Below the pieces are notes generated by a model. The model did not search any database. It saw only the letters and a list, made by a program, of their open reading frames with translations, and was not told the DNA's origin. From NCBI GenBank assembly GCA_045837725.1, contig JBEWZL010000126.1, positions 1 through 64,000 of the forward strand: DNA of 64,000 bases. The letters are read 5' to 3'. Positions 44,184-56,033 of this stretch are shown here, one piece after another. This DNA comes from Vermamoeba vermiformis (lineage: Eukaryota; Tubulinea; Echinamoebida). How positions within the stretch are numbered: position 1 is the stretch's first letter; every line of letters starts with the position of its first letter. The translations under genes were made by a program, and so were the position numbers.

Positions 44184-47100
44184 CTAAACTCTCTTCAGAT
44201 CCGGTAATTTGCCTTGTACAAAAAAAATTAGTGCTTTTGACTAGAAAACTTTCAAACTAATTTTTTTTCAGATTGCGCTGAGATTTCTGGCATTTCAGAA
44301 CTTAATCGGTTAAACGAACTTACTTTTCATTTCTCGATAGATTTTCTCCTCGAGGTTGCTTTTCTCCTCCGTCATATTTTTCGTCAACACTAATCCGATA
44401 GCTTTGTGGTGCGTTGGTTCTACAAAAACATCATTAAATTATTAACGCTATAAATTTTCAAAGTACCAGCAATTAAGCCCCATCCAAGTCTATTCTTCAA
44501 AGCTTGTTCGGTTAATTTGTCTTCGACCACTAAGATTATGTGCGGGAGTTCTTGCGGCTGATTAAAATTGATCTTTTTCTGCACAAAGTACAAGATGGCA
44601 TTCCAAATCTTAGGGTACAATGGTCTGAAGTCCGCGGATATCGATGACGTGTTCGAAATTGACGCAGATCTAGAGCAACGAGGTTATTAGTTGCTGCATA
44701 TAATGGCCACAAAAAACCACAAATTTGATGACTTACGTTGCCGATGTATGAGAATTCGAGGAATTAACCGTTGATTCTGAGACTTCGTTGAAGGCTTCAA
44801 GTACCGCAGCAGAAAGTTCTTTTGTAATGCTCGTCTCGATTTGCTTTCGTTTTTGTTCTGAGACCTGAAGTTCGTTCAATCGCGTGCTTCTGGAGCTGAA
44901 TTCTTTTTGAAGCTGAGTTGAGATCGATGACTCGACAGCCCGACTAATCTGTGTCATTTCTTCTTTCAATTTGTTGCCTTCGTAATTCGAATTTTCAGTC
45001 GTCGTAAAAGTTTGATGTACGCGACGACTGTTTGACTCCGTGATCGAGTTACTTTGTTCTTCTTGAATGTTATGCGATAAATTCATCGTTTTTGCATAAT
45101 TACTCGATTTCCTAGAAAAAATTGTTAGCAAGTGCAGCATGATGCAGCTGTCTTTACGTACGAGGTTGCAGCACGATCTGACTGATTATTTTCTCTTCTT
45201 AACTCATTGCGTATGGTGAAAGCAGTCGTTTGATCTTCTTTGTTTATCGATTCATTCGTTGAACCCGAGCTAATTTTAGACGACGTATTAATGCTGATCT
45301 AAATAGCAAAGCGTTAGTTTTACAAAATACGACTAATTTGCGAATTTGAAATTACCGTAGAGCTGCTACCGATGAGTTCATCTACAAATATGACAATAGC
45401 TGTGCGACCACCTGAGTGTTTGCACTCTTCAAATCGCTGCTTCATGTAGCCTTCGAACTCGTTTTCATCTTTCAAATCGAACGACTCGCGATTGACCACT
45501 TGAATCAGTGAAAAATTGTAGTACGTGACCAGCGGAAGAAGCAAGTTGTAGACGATACTAGGGCTGTGCCTGCTTTCATCAAACAGGCCGCAAATGTCTG
45601 ACAGTAACGGCGCGAAATGAAATCCACGGCACAACTCCATCTCTAACTGCGGAGTGCCCGTCAAATTCACGATGAACCTGCCGGTCAACGAGCCAGTAGA
45701 CTTTGGGTAGTGTTCTTGAATAAACAGTTTCCGTCCAACTAATCCATCGTAATCGGAAAATGCTGATCGATCTTGATTGGACTAAACAGTTATAATTAGA
45801 GATGCAATGAATTGATGTGAAGGAGTGCTGCACTTACGAGACTGAGGTAGTTCCATTGCAAATTTGGCTTGTCTCTTTTTCTCAAGTACTTTTCAATCGC
45901 TTTCACGAACAATTTTGCAGTCAAAGTCGCATTTGCATCTCGTCTTCGCCTGTTTAGAATTTTGTTGGCCACGTGATTTTTGATTGTTGCAATTTGAGCG
46001 ACCGTGAAATTGGTCAATTTCGATTCTAAATACCCCTAGAAAATCGGAAGAATTAGCTTTACTATTGCGTATTCGATAGTAATGTTTACTTACTTTGAAA
46101 ACAGGGTTCGCGACTAGCTTATCGAACGTGGCTGTCCAATTAGGAAATTTCGTGCTCTTTTCCCACCCAGCACGAATCATCTTAATCGCGCTACTAACGA
46201 TCATAGGCCCAATGAAGATATGATAGCCAACTCTACCATCGCGAATAACAGCAGCGTCAAGCTTTTCTTTGAAATTAGTGGCAAGAATGACGAACAAGTT
46301 GTGGTACTCTTTGGAGCCAACAATAGCGATAAACTGGTTCAAAAAGTCGCTTTTGTAACCTTGTTTCTAAGAATTATCGGTTAATCTTGTATTCATGAAC
46401 CACTATGAAAAGATCAATTCTTACATCCGCAGATCGATCACCTCCGATGGAGTCAAATTCATCCACAAACATGCAATAGGACTCATTAGGGTTTTGTTTG
46501 CATTTATCTGCTTCTTCTCGAATTCTCTTTTCAGTCTCGCCGACTTCCTTGGTGACGAATCTAGCTGCACTTCCTCGACCGGTTATATTTGCTCCGCGAA
46601 AGAACATCATTATGAAATCTGCAAGATTTGTCTTGCCAGTACCTTAGTAACAGTTTAGTCTAGCTAAGCGACAAGTTATAGACCGTAGTCTTACCTGGCG
46701 GACCGTACAGCAAGACTCCTGCCGGCCTTCCAAACCATTCTTCGCTCGCTAACGGATACAAAATGTCGTTTCTCAATTTCTTAAGCAGTAAATCATCGTA
46801 AAATCGGCCCCTAAAAGAATAAAGAATTAAAATTTTTCTGGATGTTGCAAGGTCAACTTACTGCGCAGCCTCAGCTTGTTTCCACCCATTAATACGATCA
46901 TCAATATTAGAAATATCCAGCGGTATGAATGGTTTGTTCGAGGAGTCAGTCTGCTGAGGAGCACCGACAGTAAAAAGGCCTTTGGCTTCACGATCTAATT
47001 CCATTGTTAGTATTTTCATTAATTAATTCTAGGGACTTACTTTGTATTGCCGTTATAAATCTGCACTCGAGATAATATCCGCCATTTTCTTGTTTGACAT

Positions 47101-47338
47101 CCATTAGCTTGATCCTTCGTCTTGCAGCAGTGATGGTAATTCCAAAATAACCTACTGCCGTAGGATCGTGACTCAGTACTTGTAGAAGGGATTCAGCTGC
47201 ATTAATAAAGCCGCTGCCAACGATGCAATCGCGGATGTCGTTGTAGGTTGCTTCATCCGTCCACAGAAGTTTGACTGAATGCTTGACGCTGGGCGCAGTA
47301 TCGAAGCTAAAATGAATGATTAATGTACGACCTTCCAT
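44184..47338 (-). CDS. AAA ATPase with C-terminal extension (12 exons, 833 aa)
   Basis: Exons 47338-47041, 46994-46862, 46810-46695, 46642-46425, 46366-46094, 46035-45838, 45781-45356, 45298-45162, 45111-44737, 44669-44467, 44419-44324 and 44212-44184 join in frame. Walker A is LLYGPPGTGKTNLADF near residue 180 and Walker B is YCMFVDEFDSIGGD near 240; VILATNFKEKLDAAVIRDGR is the sensor and arginine region. This is the CDC48/NSF-like AAA group. A second block, TAIVIFVDELIGSS near 545, resembles a Walker B without a Walker A, so a second ring may be degenerate. A long helical stretch follows (QLQKEFSSRSTRLNELQVSE) and then an unknown domain (IWNAILYFVQKKINFNQPQE). Predicted role: ATP-driven remodelling of a protein partner. 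The true start could lie further upstream. Confidence 0.8.
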
Positions 47339-47440
47339 AGGTGACGTTATTAACAAATAAAGCGAAGGATTCGGAAAAACCGAATTTTGTAAACAGATCT
47401 AAATAATTCACACTCAATTCTTTCACTTTTGAAAGAATAA

Positions 47441-48331
47441 CTTGTTAAGGCAAGCAATAGGACCGAAAGTCATACGACTTTTAAGGAATATGTAACCTTA
47501 CCTGATCAGCCGATCCAAGTTGAAGATCTCACGACCAAAGAATTGAAAAGGTATAAAATAGCGTTGGTTTGTTTCACCATTTTCAATTTTCTGCGCAACA
47601 ATCACAGCACAAGACCACCTATGAATAAGAAAACTTTCAGCAAACAAGACGGCGATAATAGCTACTTCGGCTCTGTTACCTTCACGGAACCAGCGTCAGA
47701 GGAGCAAGACGGCCAATTCTTTTGCGAAGCGATCAACTCGTCGTCTCTTCGTTACTACACGTTTCAGACAAATGTGACGCTCTTGCAAAGCTTGCAGTAC
47801 CAACAAATCTTCAATATACTTGGACACAATACCAACAGGTACACCTTGGTCGGACATCAACTTCGCATTGATTCGCCGACTAGTCCTGGCGTGCAAGTGA
47901 TTGTGGTGCATCAGCAATTTGACAACACCGACGACCGCTTGACAACACTTGCAAAGCTGACGCAAAAGCAATTAGCCTACGTGAACAGCCAGCTGGCGCA
48001 ACTCCATACCTTGCAGCAGGAAGTTACTACGCTAAAGGGACACGTCGTCAATCCAAATCAAATCATCTTGAGAGTTACGAAGAGATATTGGCGGGATTAC
48101 AAGTTCTGCTTCACTGAAATAATTGCATTGACGAGAGAACCCAGCGGATGGATTTGGAAGAGCCAATGTGCCACTGACGATAAATGGATCACTGACGTCA
48201 ATTCACCGGAAGGCAGGACAGTGAATATGAACCTGTGGGGCCAAACAATCAGCTACACGATGCCTGCAGCTGAGTGGCGCCAAATTTCGAGCCATGATGT
48301 TTTGATCGAAACTGTACAATATCCGTGGTAA
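47441..48331 (+). CDS. unrecognised protein, 2 exons seen, 5' end missing
   Basis: An exon ending at 47550 (…EDLTTKELK) joins in frame across a 57-base intron to 47608-48331. No ATG is found between the in-frame stop at 47438 and the intron, so either a first exon is missing or translation starts at ATG 47621. The middle holds a heptad-like helix (LAYVNSQLAQLHTLQQEVTT) and the C-terminus a beta-rich, Trp-rich part (WRDYKFCFTEI, EPSGWIWKSQC). It is divergent from the AAA gene. No family recognised. Confidence 0.55.
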   Translation, partial: LVKASNRTESHTTFKEYVTLPDQPIQVEDLTTKELKRYKIALVCFTIFNFLRNNHSTRPPMNKKTFSKQDGDNSYFGSVTFTEPASEEQDGQFFCEAINSSSLRYYTFQTNVTLLQSLQYQQIFNILGHNTNRYTLVGHQLRIDSPTSPGVQVIVVHQQFDNTDDRLTTLAKLTQKQLAYVNSQLAQLHTLQQEVTTLKGHVVNPNQIILRVTKRYWRDYKFCFTEIIALTREPSGWIWKSQCATDDKWITDVNSPEGRTVNMNLWGQTISYTMPAAEWRQISSHDVLIETVQYPW

Positions 48332-49164
48332 GCTTGGGAGAGCTTTGATATCAAGTTATTTGGCCGATCTGTTTCTGGTTAATTAATAATTTAATGAATT
48401 TGTAGTAATATATTATCCTGTCAACAGTGTAACCAAAAGTAAAAGTCAATTTGCGATCGAAATAATTTTATAAATATAATAGAAAATTTGTGCGTGCTTA
48501 CCTGTGCTTCTTTTATCGCACAGATACCCTCAATGTCATTGAAAATGAAAGTAGAAGGGACAAACGCGTCGCTTGGGCTTTGAGATAGCTGAGAAATGAC
48601 AAGCATTTGTGCTGCTGATCTTGATCCCGAAGACAGCTTGTAAATCAATGACTCTGGTTGCGTGAATTGTCTTAATTATACAGTATTTTGAAAGAAGGAA
48701 CTAGTTGTGGGTATCCAGAGAGAAAATAAAAAAAAATTATCGATCAACAAGCAGAAGCTGCCTCATCTCGAAATCAAAAAAAACGGTTAAAATTGTCGTT
48801 TTATCTCAAGTAATAAAAATATGATGGCCACATAATATGATTCTATTCTGCGCGAAACTAGATGCGATCTTGACTTGGCTTCTCTCTTCATTCTTCATCG
48901 TGCAAATTAAACGAAACTCCACCAGTGCGTCACACGAATTATATTCTACTCATTACACGACGGAGAACCGAAAAGCCTCTTTGATTTTAGTCGATCTTGT
49001 CATCTCAAAGGACCACACAAATACGCTAATGCAACCTTGTACGCAAAATAAAGCCCGGGCAATCATTATACTAAAGAAAAATCAAATTTTATTTACGTAA
49101 AATGAAACAAACTAATTCTGTATAATTCGTGAAATTCGCTTAGCCTGGCTAATTCATTCTCTTC
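48332..49164. other. intergenic region with an isolated exon-like fragment
   Basis: On the minus strand 48667-48509 reads TQPESLIYKLSSGSRSAAQM and continues to KEAQ followed by a strong GTAAGC donor. It looks like one exon of a decayed or unfinished gene. A member of the TCATCGTGC repeat family lies near 48890-48970. Confidence 0.35.
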
Positions 49165-52100
49165 CTAAGCTTCAACGTGAGCAGATATGACGTTGAACCA
49201 CGGCGTGATTTGTCGTTTGATTGGTTCGTTGTTCAAATCGCCCGCTTCGCTTTCCAACTCTTTTTTGAGCCAATCGAGTGCTACTCGACGGTCCATGTCG
49301 TCAGCAATTCGCAACACGTCGAAGAAATTACCAATCCAAGAGATTGCTTGCGCTGTGTGAACGTCATCTCCGATTCTCGCCAAGCAACACGCAGCGTTTA
49401 AAGCGACGGAAAATCTGTCTTTCGGGTGCATGCCAGTTTCCCACAGCATCGAGAAGATGCCCACAGCGTCCTTAAAGTATTTGGTTTTTCTTTCCATAAC
49501 ATCTTCCATAACACCGAGTTGATAAAGCAACACTGCACGCACCCACCGGGCCATACTGTCGTCCTTCATTGGCTCCAAAGTGTTGTTTAAGTCTTGGCAA
49601 ACAGCTCTTAGATTCTCTTGTTCTTCTGTTGGCAGTGTTGGATAAAGGTTTTGGATGTAGCGAATAACCGTATCCGCTAATAGCACGTGATGCGTTCTGT
49701 TGGTTAAAGCACACCAATGCTCGATAGTTACTTTCAGCGACTTCCAAGCGCCTGTAATTTGATTAGAATCAAATTAAAATGAGCAAAGTTCTTACCTATT
49801 TGGTTCGATTGCTTTGGCGATGAAAAGAACACGAACTTCGTGTGTATGACTTTGTAGATATCCGTGAATTCGGCGCTCTCAAATCGAACTTCATCTAAGC
49901 GATTGTGTTCAGAACCTGGCTCTCGAATGCTAAGCATTTTCAAAAAGCTTAAGGTTTCGTCAACACGATCAAGCTTGTACTCCCACAACTGGCGCACTTC
50001 ATCAAAATATCGTTGGTTTCTTCGTCTGGTCATCCAATCTATTACTTCCCAAAGTCGTTGCAGCGTCGCTTCGATCATTTGCGTGTTATCTAGACCATCC
50101 AGGAAGTATAGAGATAGCGCCAAATCAAAGTACTTGTAGGACCCAACTTTGGCGGTAGCAAATAGCTTCTTGTATTTTGCTGAATAATACTTGGCATTGA
50201 CGACGTTTGACTGCCACATGCTGCGCTTTCTCGGTGATCCGCGGAGAAGCAGTTGGATTATGTCAGACTTGACTTTGTTGTCATTAAAATTCGCTGATGC
50301 TTTATCAATCACTTTGTCCAACTGATCGAGGATGTAGTGCAAAAAGGGATTGCAAATGTCGCAATTTCGGAGAACAAAGAGTAGTATCTCGAGGTTGGTA
50401 ATCAAATCGTTCTCTGGACGGCGGAAGCTTTTAAGCAGACTCAACTTCTCTAAGGAATGCGTCTTTTCCAGCTTTTGATAGATTGTTGAAGCTCGCGAAT
50501 CGCTATCTGACAGGGAGATGAAGTCCAGCAGGAGTAAGCAATATTCTTCCTCGAAACTGTCTCGTCGGTTCATCAGGTCCATGAAAAATGGTTTTTTGGT
50601 GTCATTGCATGGCAAGCACGAAGTAAAATTCGAAATTTCATCGTTCAAGTCTTTCAAATCGCTCGGGGACATCGTAATGAAGCTAACAATGTCACATTGG
50701 GTCTCCGAAGGTGCGATGATAGTGTCCTTTGGTAATGCCATTATTGCACGGAGTAAATCACCAAGAAGTCGCAGTGTTGTTTGTACTGGTGCCAAATCAA
50801 AGAGGTCCTTCCATGTCTTGCGTTGTTGAGGGTGCCATTTCCACGCGTATGGAGCAATTCTTGGAGGGTCGGCCGTCTTTGTACGCGAAACATAGTCATT
50901 GTGGTCGCCTTTGTGCTTGCACACAAGCGTGTAGTCGGGGAAGTAGAGAGAGTATGCCAGAGACTTCAGGTCTTGCTTGTCGTCGGCAAAAAAGATGCTC
51001 ATTTCGTTCGGCTTTCTTATTTTATGACGGAATTCCATGCACGGAGGAAGGTGATGAAGCATCAATGTGAAGTAGTGCCATGAAGGTCGCTGATCCCATG
51101 ACATGATAATTGGAGGTCCAAGTGGATAGACCACAAGATCTTTGTCAACGCAATAAGGTGCCGTGTAAAGGTTGTCCTTGTTCTGTTCGTCTCTTGCGAC
51201 AGTATCGTGCAAGCTTATCCACCTAGTGATTTCCAAGTTGTATGGGCACAAGTTGTGAACTTTGTTGTGGAACGACTTCGAGCCAAACTGCTTGCCACCA
51301 TAAGTCCAAACAATAACTTCATTCGACACTGATCTTTTGTCGGCCACTTCTTGGTGACGCATTTCTGTTGCAATCATCATTCCAGCAAGAACTGCAACGG
51401 CTGATCCTGAATAGCCAACACCAGCGATGCGAATGACTTGCGGGGTGTCCTTGTCTTTGGGCTTGTTCAGGCGATTTGCAATTGACAAAGCAGCTTGGTA
51501 CCAAACAAGAGGGACTCGATCATCTCTTGTAATGACAGTGTGAAATTCGTCTACGTTTGCTGGATCGACGTGTGCGTAGGGTCCAAAGTAGCTTTGAGGA
51601 AGAGGGCGGATGTACCAATCTTGGGTATTCCAAACAATATTGAAATACGAGGAAGGAGCATTCTCTTGATGATGTGGCTGCAAATATTTGGCATCGCAGA
51701 GAACAAGCCCTTCGAGTGCGTCTATCTTCTCAGCGTTCTTTACAATTGTGACCCAATCATTGTTATTATTATTCTCCTGTATCCACTTGTCGGTGATGAC
51801 ACTGGTATCATATTGATCTTCAAGGCCTTGTGGCCCGTTGTATTGGCGATCTGAACGATACTTTTGTCCATATTCCATTTCCGAACGTCCACGTTTGCTA
51901 AGAAGTGCCAAGCGTGCTTGGATCCATTGAGTTAGTTTTTGATTCTGCTTCACCACATCGAGTTGGCGTAGGAGTTCGATCTGTTTGACGATCTGTGTCA
52001 AAGCAAACTTGCAGACAGTTGTGATTCTTTTTGCTTGTTCTCTTCTTTTGTCTCTATCTTTAGCGTCTCCTGGAACCAGGCAAGGCATGGGAAATTCCGT

Positions 52101-54926
52101 TCCCGATTCACAAACTGTTCTAATAGCAGTTTCGTTCCAAATAAGCTGAAGACACTTGTCGTATCCCAAGAACAAAGAGCGCAGTATGCTGAAGTGTGTG
52201 CCAGCGGGGTTCAATAGCTTCAGGAAGTACTGAATCTTGTGGTCGTCGGGGCGACTCCAGCTACTGGAGTTTGGATCAATCATTGAAGGCGAGCGTATGC
52301 AGATTGTCGTGGCGAAGTGTTCAAATCCTTGATAATGGCCAAATGAATGCAGAAGCTCAATCAGTCCCATTGCTTTTAATGCTTTTAGGGTATTGGGCTT
52401 TTCTGCTTCTGTCCACAATTGTTGAGACTCGTCGCACAGCACCAAAGCTATCATAGAATAAGCACGAGGTTGCTGATACTGGCACGACCAAGTGATATCC
52501 AAGTCTAGTTTTTTCAGTTCTGGTACTAAGCCAAGGGGATCTGAGTGGTCAAAGCGAAATTTCGTCCAGTGTTCTTTACCCGCCTTCTTTAAGTCTTCCA
52601 TATCGATGCCCATTGATATTGCACGACAGTATTCTCGTGCTTGAAGTTTGTGGTCGTGCGCACAAGGCGGAGGTGCCCACACACCATCGTCATCAGTGCA
52701 CAGAAGCCAACTCTTCATGGAATTGATCAAAATACGCGAGTTTGCATGCTGAACAAGGTAAGAGTTGCTGGTCATGTTCACTTCGACCAACAGATCGGAG
52801 ATGAGAGCCAAAAACGGAGTGAAAGACTCGGTGCCATCGGGAATGTGCACGTCAAACGATGAGGGAACTCGTTCGAAGCTTTTCTCCTCCTCCGTCAGTT
52901 TGTCAACGATGCAGTCTTGAAAAGCAACGCCGTGACCAATTCTGCACTTGATTCCTCGAGCACAAATGCGGCGGATTGCCAATGCCATGATGAACATGTG
53001 TGCGTACATTGCCTTGGCAATTCGACCTTTCTCTTCTCGAATGACACCTTCGCCACAATGCAAGCGAATGCCAAGCTTGAATTTTGATGCCAAATCAAGC
53101 CATTCGTCTTGAATGAACGGGCAGTATGGAAATCCAAGCTCTTCGGAAACCAGATCCAAACCAACGACTGTATTCAGAAAACCGCGACTTCGGTGGTCTT
53201 TCAGCACGCGAAATAAGTACTTCAGCTTATGAAGTATGGGCGTGAACTCCGTATAGGCTTCAGGATTCAGCGAATGTGACATCGCAGTATTTGGTTCTTT
53301 GATTAACAAGTCCAAGGCTTGTTTGCTTGTAGCTCTCTTTAACTCTCCGTCGATTGGAAGCTTGACAAAAGTCCGAGAAATTCCTAACAGAAATCTGTAT
53401 TCCATCTTGTCGCTAATATCTGATTCATCGGAACCAGGCTTCCTTGCTCCGTTTGTCGCATCGGGGCCAGGTATCTTATCCCAAATTGCGTCATGCACCA
53501 AGTACTGGTAGATCCAAGGTGTAGTCAAGTCCCTCAAGCTCAACGAGAACTCGACATAGCTTGTTCTTGATTGCGCATAGCTCATCAACACATGCTTGAG
53601 CAGAAGAGTGAGTGTGTACGGATGTTGTTCGTAGATCGGGTCACGGAGCTTGAAGCGCATCGGATAGAACTCGGGTGTGAAGCGGCGTCTGAATCGATGA
53701 ACCAAATCAGAGTTCGATGGTGTTGAGCCGTCAACGTTGAGCATCGTGAAGCAGTTGCGAATCTGAGCCCGTGTTGCCTTTGCTTCTAGTTCTGTTCCAT
53801 GGCGTGCCTCCATGAGGTAACACAGATCCGTGTTGGTGATTCCCAATTGATAGTCGAATTGCTGTGCCTTCACGTTGAAGAACATGTACTCTTTGAGGTA
53901 AAGACCGCTGCCGCCATCTCGGTTCAGCGCCAGTCGCGCAATTACTTCGTGAACCACATTGTCTTGTCCAAGGTTCGTCTTAATATTCATCGATTCACGC
54001 AAGGCATCGATGTCGAACACTACGTCAGTCGTGAAGTTGAGAGCCGTTTGCCAGTCCCACTGCCCGTCCATTGATGTGCACGAGAGCTTCTTACACAATG
54101 ATGTAGACAAAGGTAGATTGAGCCATTCTTTGTCGCGGAAAGATCGAAGAATTTCCGCCACCAGGTCGTTTGAGAACTGGACCGGCTTTAAGTTCTCCCA
54201 GTTCAGCATCGTATAAACTTTCCAATATTGACCGTCCAAACCAAGATCCAGCCATTTTTGTTTTGCACTCTCTTTGGAGCCCTATTAATAAATAAGAACG
54301 GTATAACGATTTAACTTATTTTTTCCGGTACATACCACATCTATATCCTCATCTCCATCCCAGTAACATACGACGCGGGCTGAAAGGCCCCAATTGCTTA
54401 TTGTAAATGCTCTTTCCATTAGTTGGCTATGACGGACAGTGAATGTAAACGGATCCGAAGTCGGGTGAATAACGGCGTGATAAACATCGTCGCGAAGCTA
54501 AATTGTATTAGCTCAGTAAGCCTATGGTAGTTGCTCTTACCTCCATTACTGTGGTATCTTCGCCGTACTGTGTACAATAGCTTCCTTCAATTTCCGAGGT
54601 CTCCAATATAATCTCGAGGGTTGGAAACTCGCGAAAGCACAACGGACCGTACCACTCCAATGAATCCAATAGCATATCGTTTTTAGAAAACAAGTACTTT
54701 CGCATGATTTGATCGATCCAGAACTTGTGATCTCCCATTCCCATGAAGTGTGTGTGAAGATCGGCAGTAATGAGGTTCGAATCCAAATGCTCGAGCAATT
54801 CAGCGGTTTTTTTCTGCTCCTTTACCCAGTTATATCGGGCTGCATTGCTATTAGATACTGATCTTAGTAATTAAGAGAGCACTTACCTCGTGCCACCCTA
54901 TCATCAGGTGGCCCATCACGATCCAT
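49165..54926 (-). CDS. giant adenosine-deaminase-like + lipase-3-like fusion protein (5 exons, 1863 aa)
   Basis: Exons 54926-54887, 54857-54541, 54497-54336, 54281-49796 and 49751-49165 join in frame; the fourth is a 4486-base exon. The N-terminal 750 residues carry the metal-site motifs of adenosine/AMP deaminases in order: DLHTHFMG (His48, His50), RLHCGEG (about 580), RIGHG (about 620) and CTDDDGVW (about 700). The spacing between the first and second is much longer than in ADA. At about 1120-1200 is a class-3-lipase-like block: IRIAGVGYSGSAVAVLAG (nucleophile Ser in G-x-S-x-S), VIVWTYGGKQFGSKSFHNKV and ISLHDTV. The last 500 residues are helical. No signal peptide. A purine deaminase joined to an esterase is the simplest reading. 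A paralogue lies inverted at 62702-64000. Confidence 0.85.
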
Positions 54927-56033
54927 TACAGCGTAAAACAATTAAGGGGTAGGTGATGCAAACGAGTCTTTGAAATGAGATTAATAAGCATTTGGTGAAG
55001 CGTCGATTTAAATAACAAACAAGACAAAATAATCAAACTTTCTCCGAATCGTCTTCAATATCTCCAATTATTTAAGCATAAAAACCGATCAAATTATACT
55101 TTAAACGAGTATTTGCTTGTTTTTACCTTGATTCGGCGTTGCAGGGAGCAAGACGTCGTTTGAACGATTTTCGATTTCAGAGCGGAATAACATTGGTTCA
55201 AGTCGTATTTCCCTAAAAAAGACCGTCAACGGAAATACTAACTCGAATGCATTAACAATTTGTAAAACTGAATTAAATTTTAATTATCAACCCGGTAATT
55301 ATTCAAACATCCACTCAGTTGAAATGAAGTTAACTTACCAACAGGCTGCTGCGCCATTCGCCAGAATTATTAGAGCAAAGCTAGATAAAATTATAATGAA
55401 TATTAAAAATATTTGCAAAAGAATACACAAATAGTCGCGGAATCCGATCGGAGACGCCCGACAATTTAAGACTAATATTAGAAATTACCTTGTTTGTTAA
55501 ATAAATTCCAAAAGGAGGCTATCCTCTTGGATTGGATTTTTTTCCGCGGGATGGTTGTTGCTGTTTCGTTGGCGGATAGTGTACATTGAGGTGCTCTTCC
55601 CAAGTCAATATTAGCTTTCATTGCATTCATTGCGGTGCAATCCTGCAGGAAAGAATGTTTTTACAACGCGCCACGAGTTGCAATTTTTATTCTGCCCTTG
55701 ATCAAGGAACACCAAACCATTTTGTCTTCCATTTTATTAACCTTAATATTACTTTCAAGCAATTAGAAAGGATGCTTGCATTATTTCTATTAAATCACGA
55801 GGAAAGAGAAGATTTTTATTTATTTTCTTTATCGAATCTCGCCAATTTTGGATTTTAGGTGAGTGTATTTCCGCGCATTAACTTCTTAAAGGTCATTCAA
55901 TTATGGTCGTAGAAAGCATTTTAAAATCCGATCTGTTTTAGGTTGATCAGGTCAAAATATTGCGAGTTCTATTTTCCTGGTCAACTATAAATATGAATGC
56001 GATCTGCTTGAGTCTTCAATTATCTTCGTAATT
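54927..56033. repeat. left arm of the inverted duplication, non-coding part
   Basis: Segments such as TTCGATTTCAGAGCGGAATAA (55171 onwards), the blocks near 55620-55860 and 55900-56030 reappear in reverse complement at 61545-62530, with many small differences. The arm includes the promoter of the giant gene on one side and of the patatin gene on the other. Confidence 0.75.
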
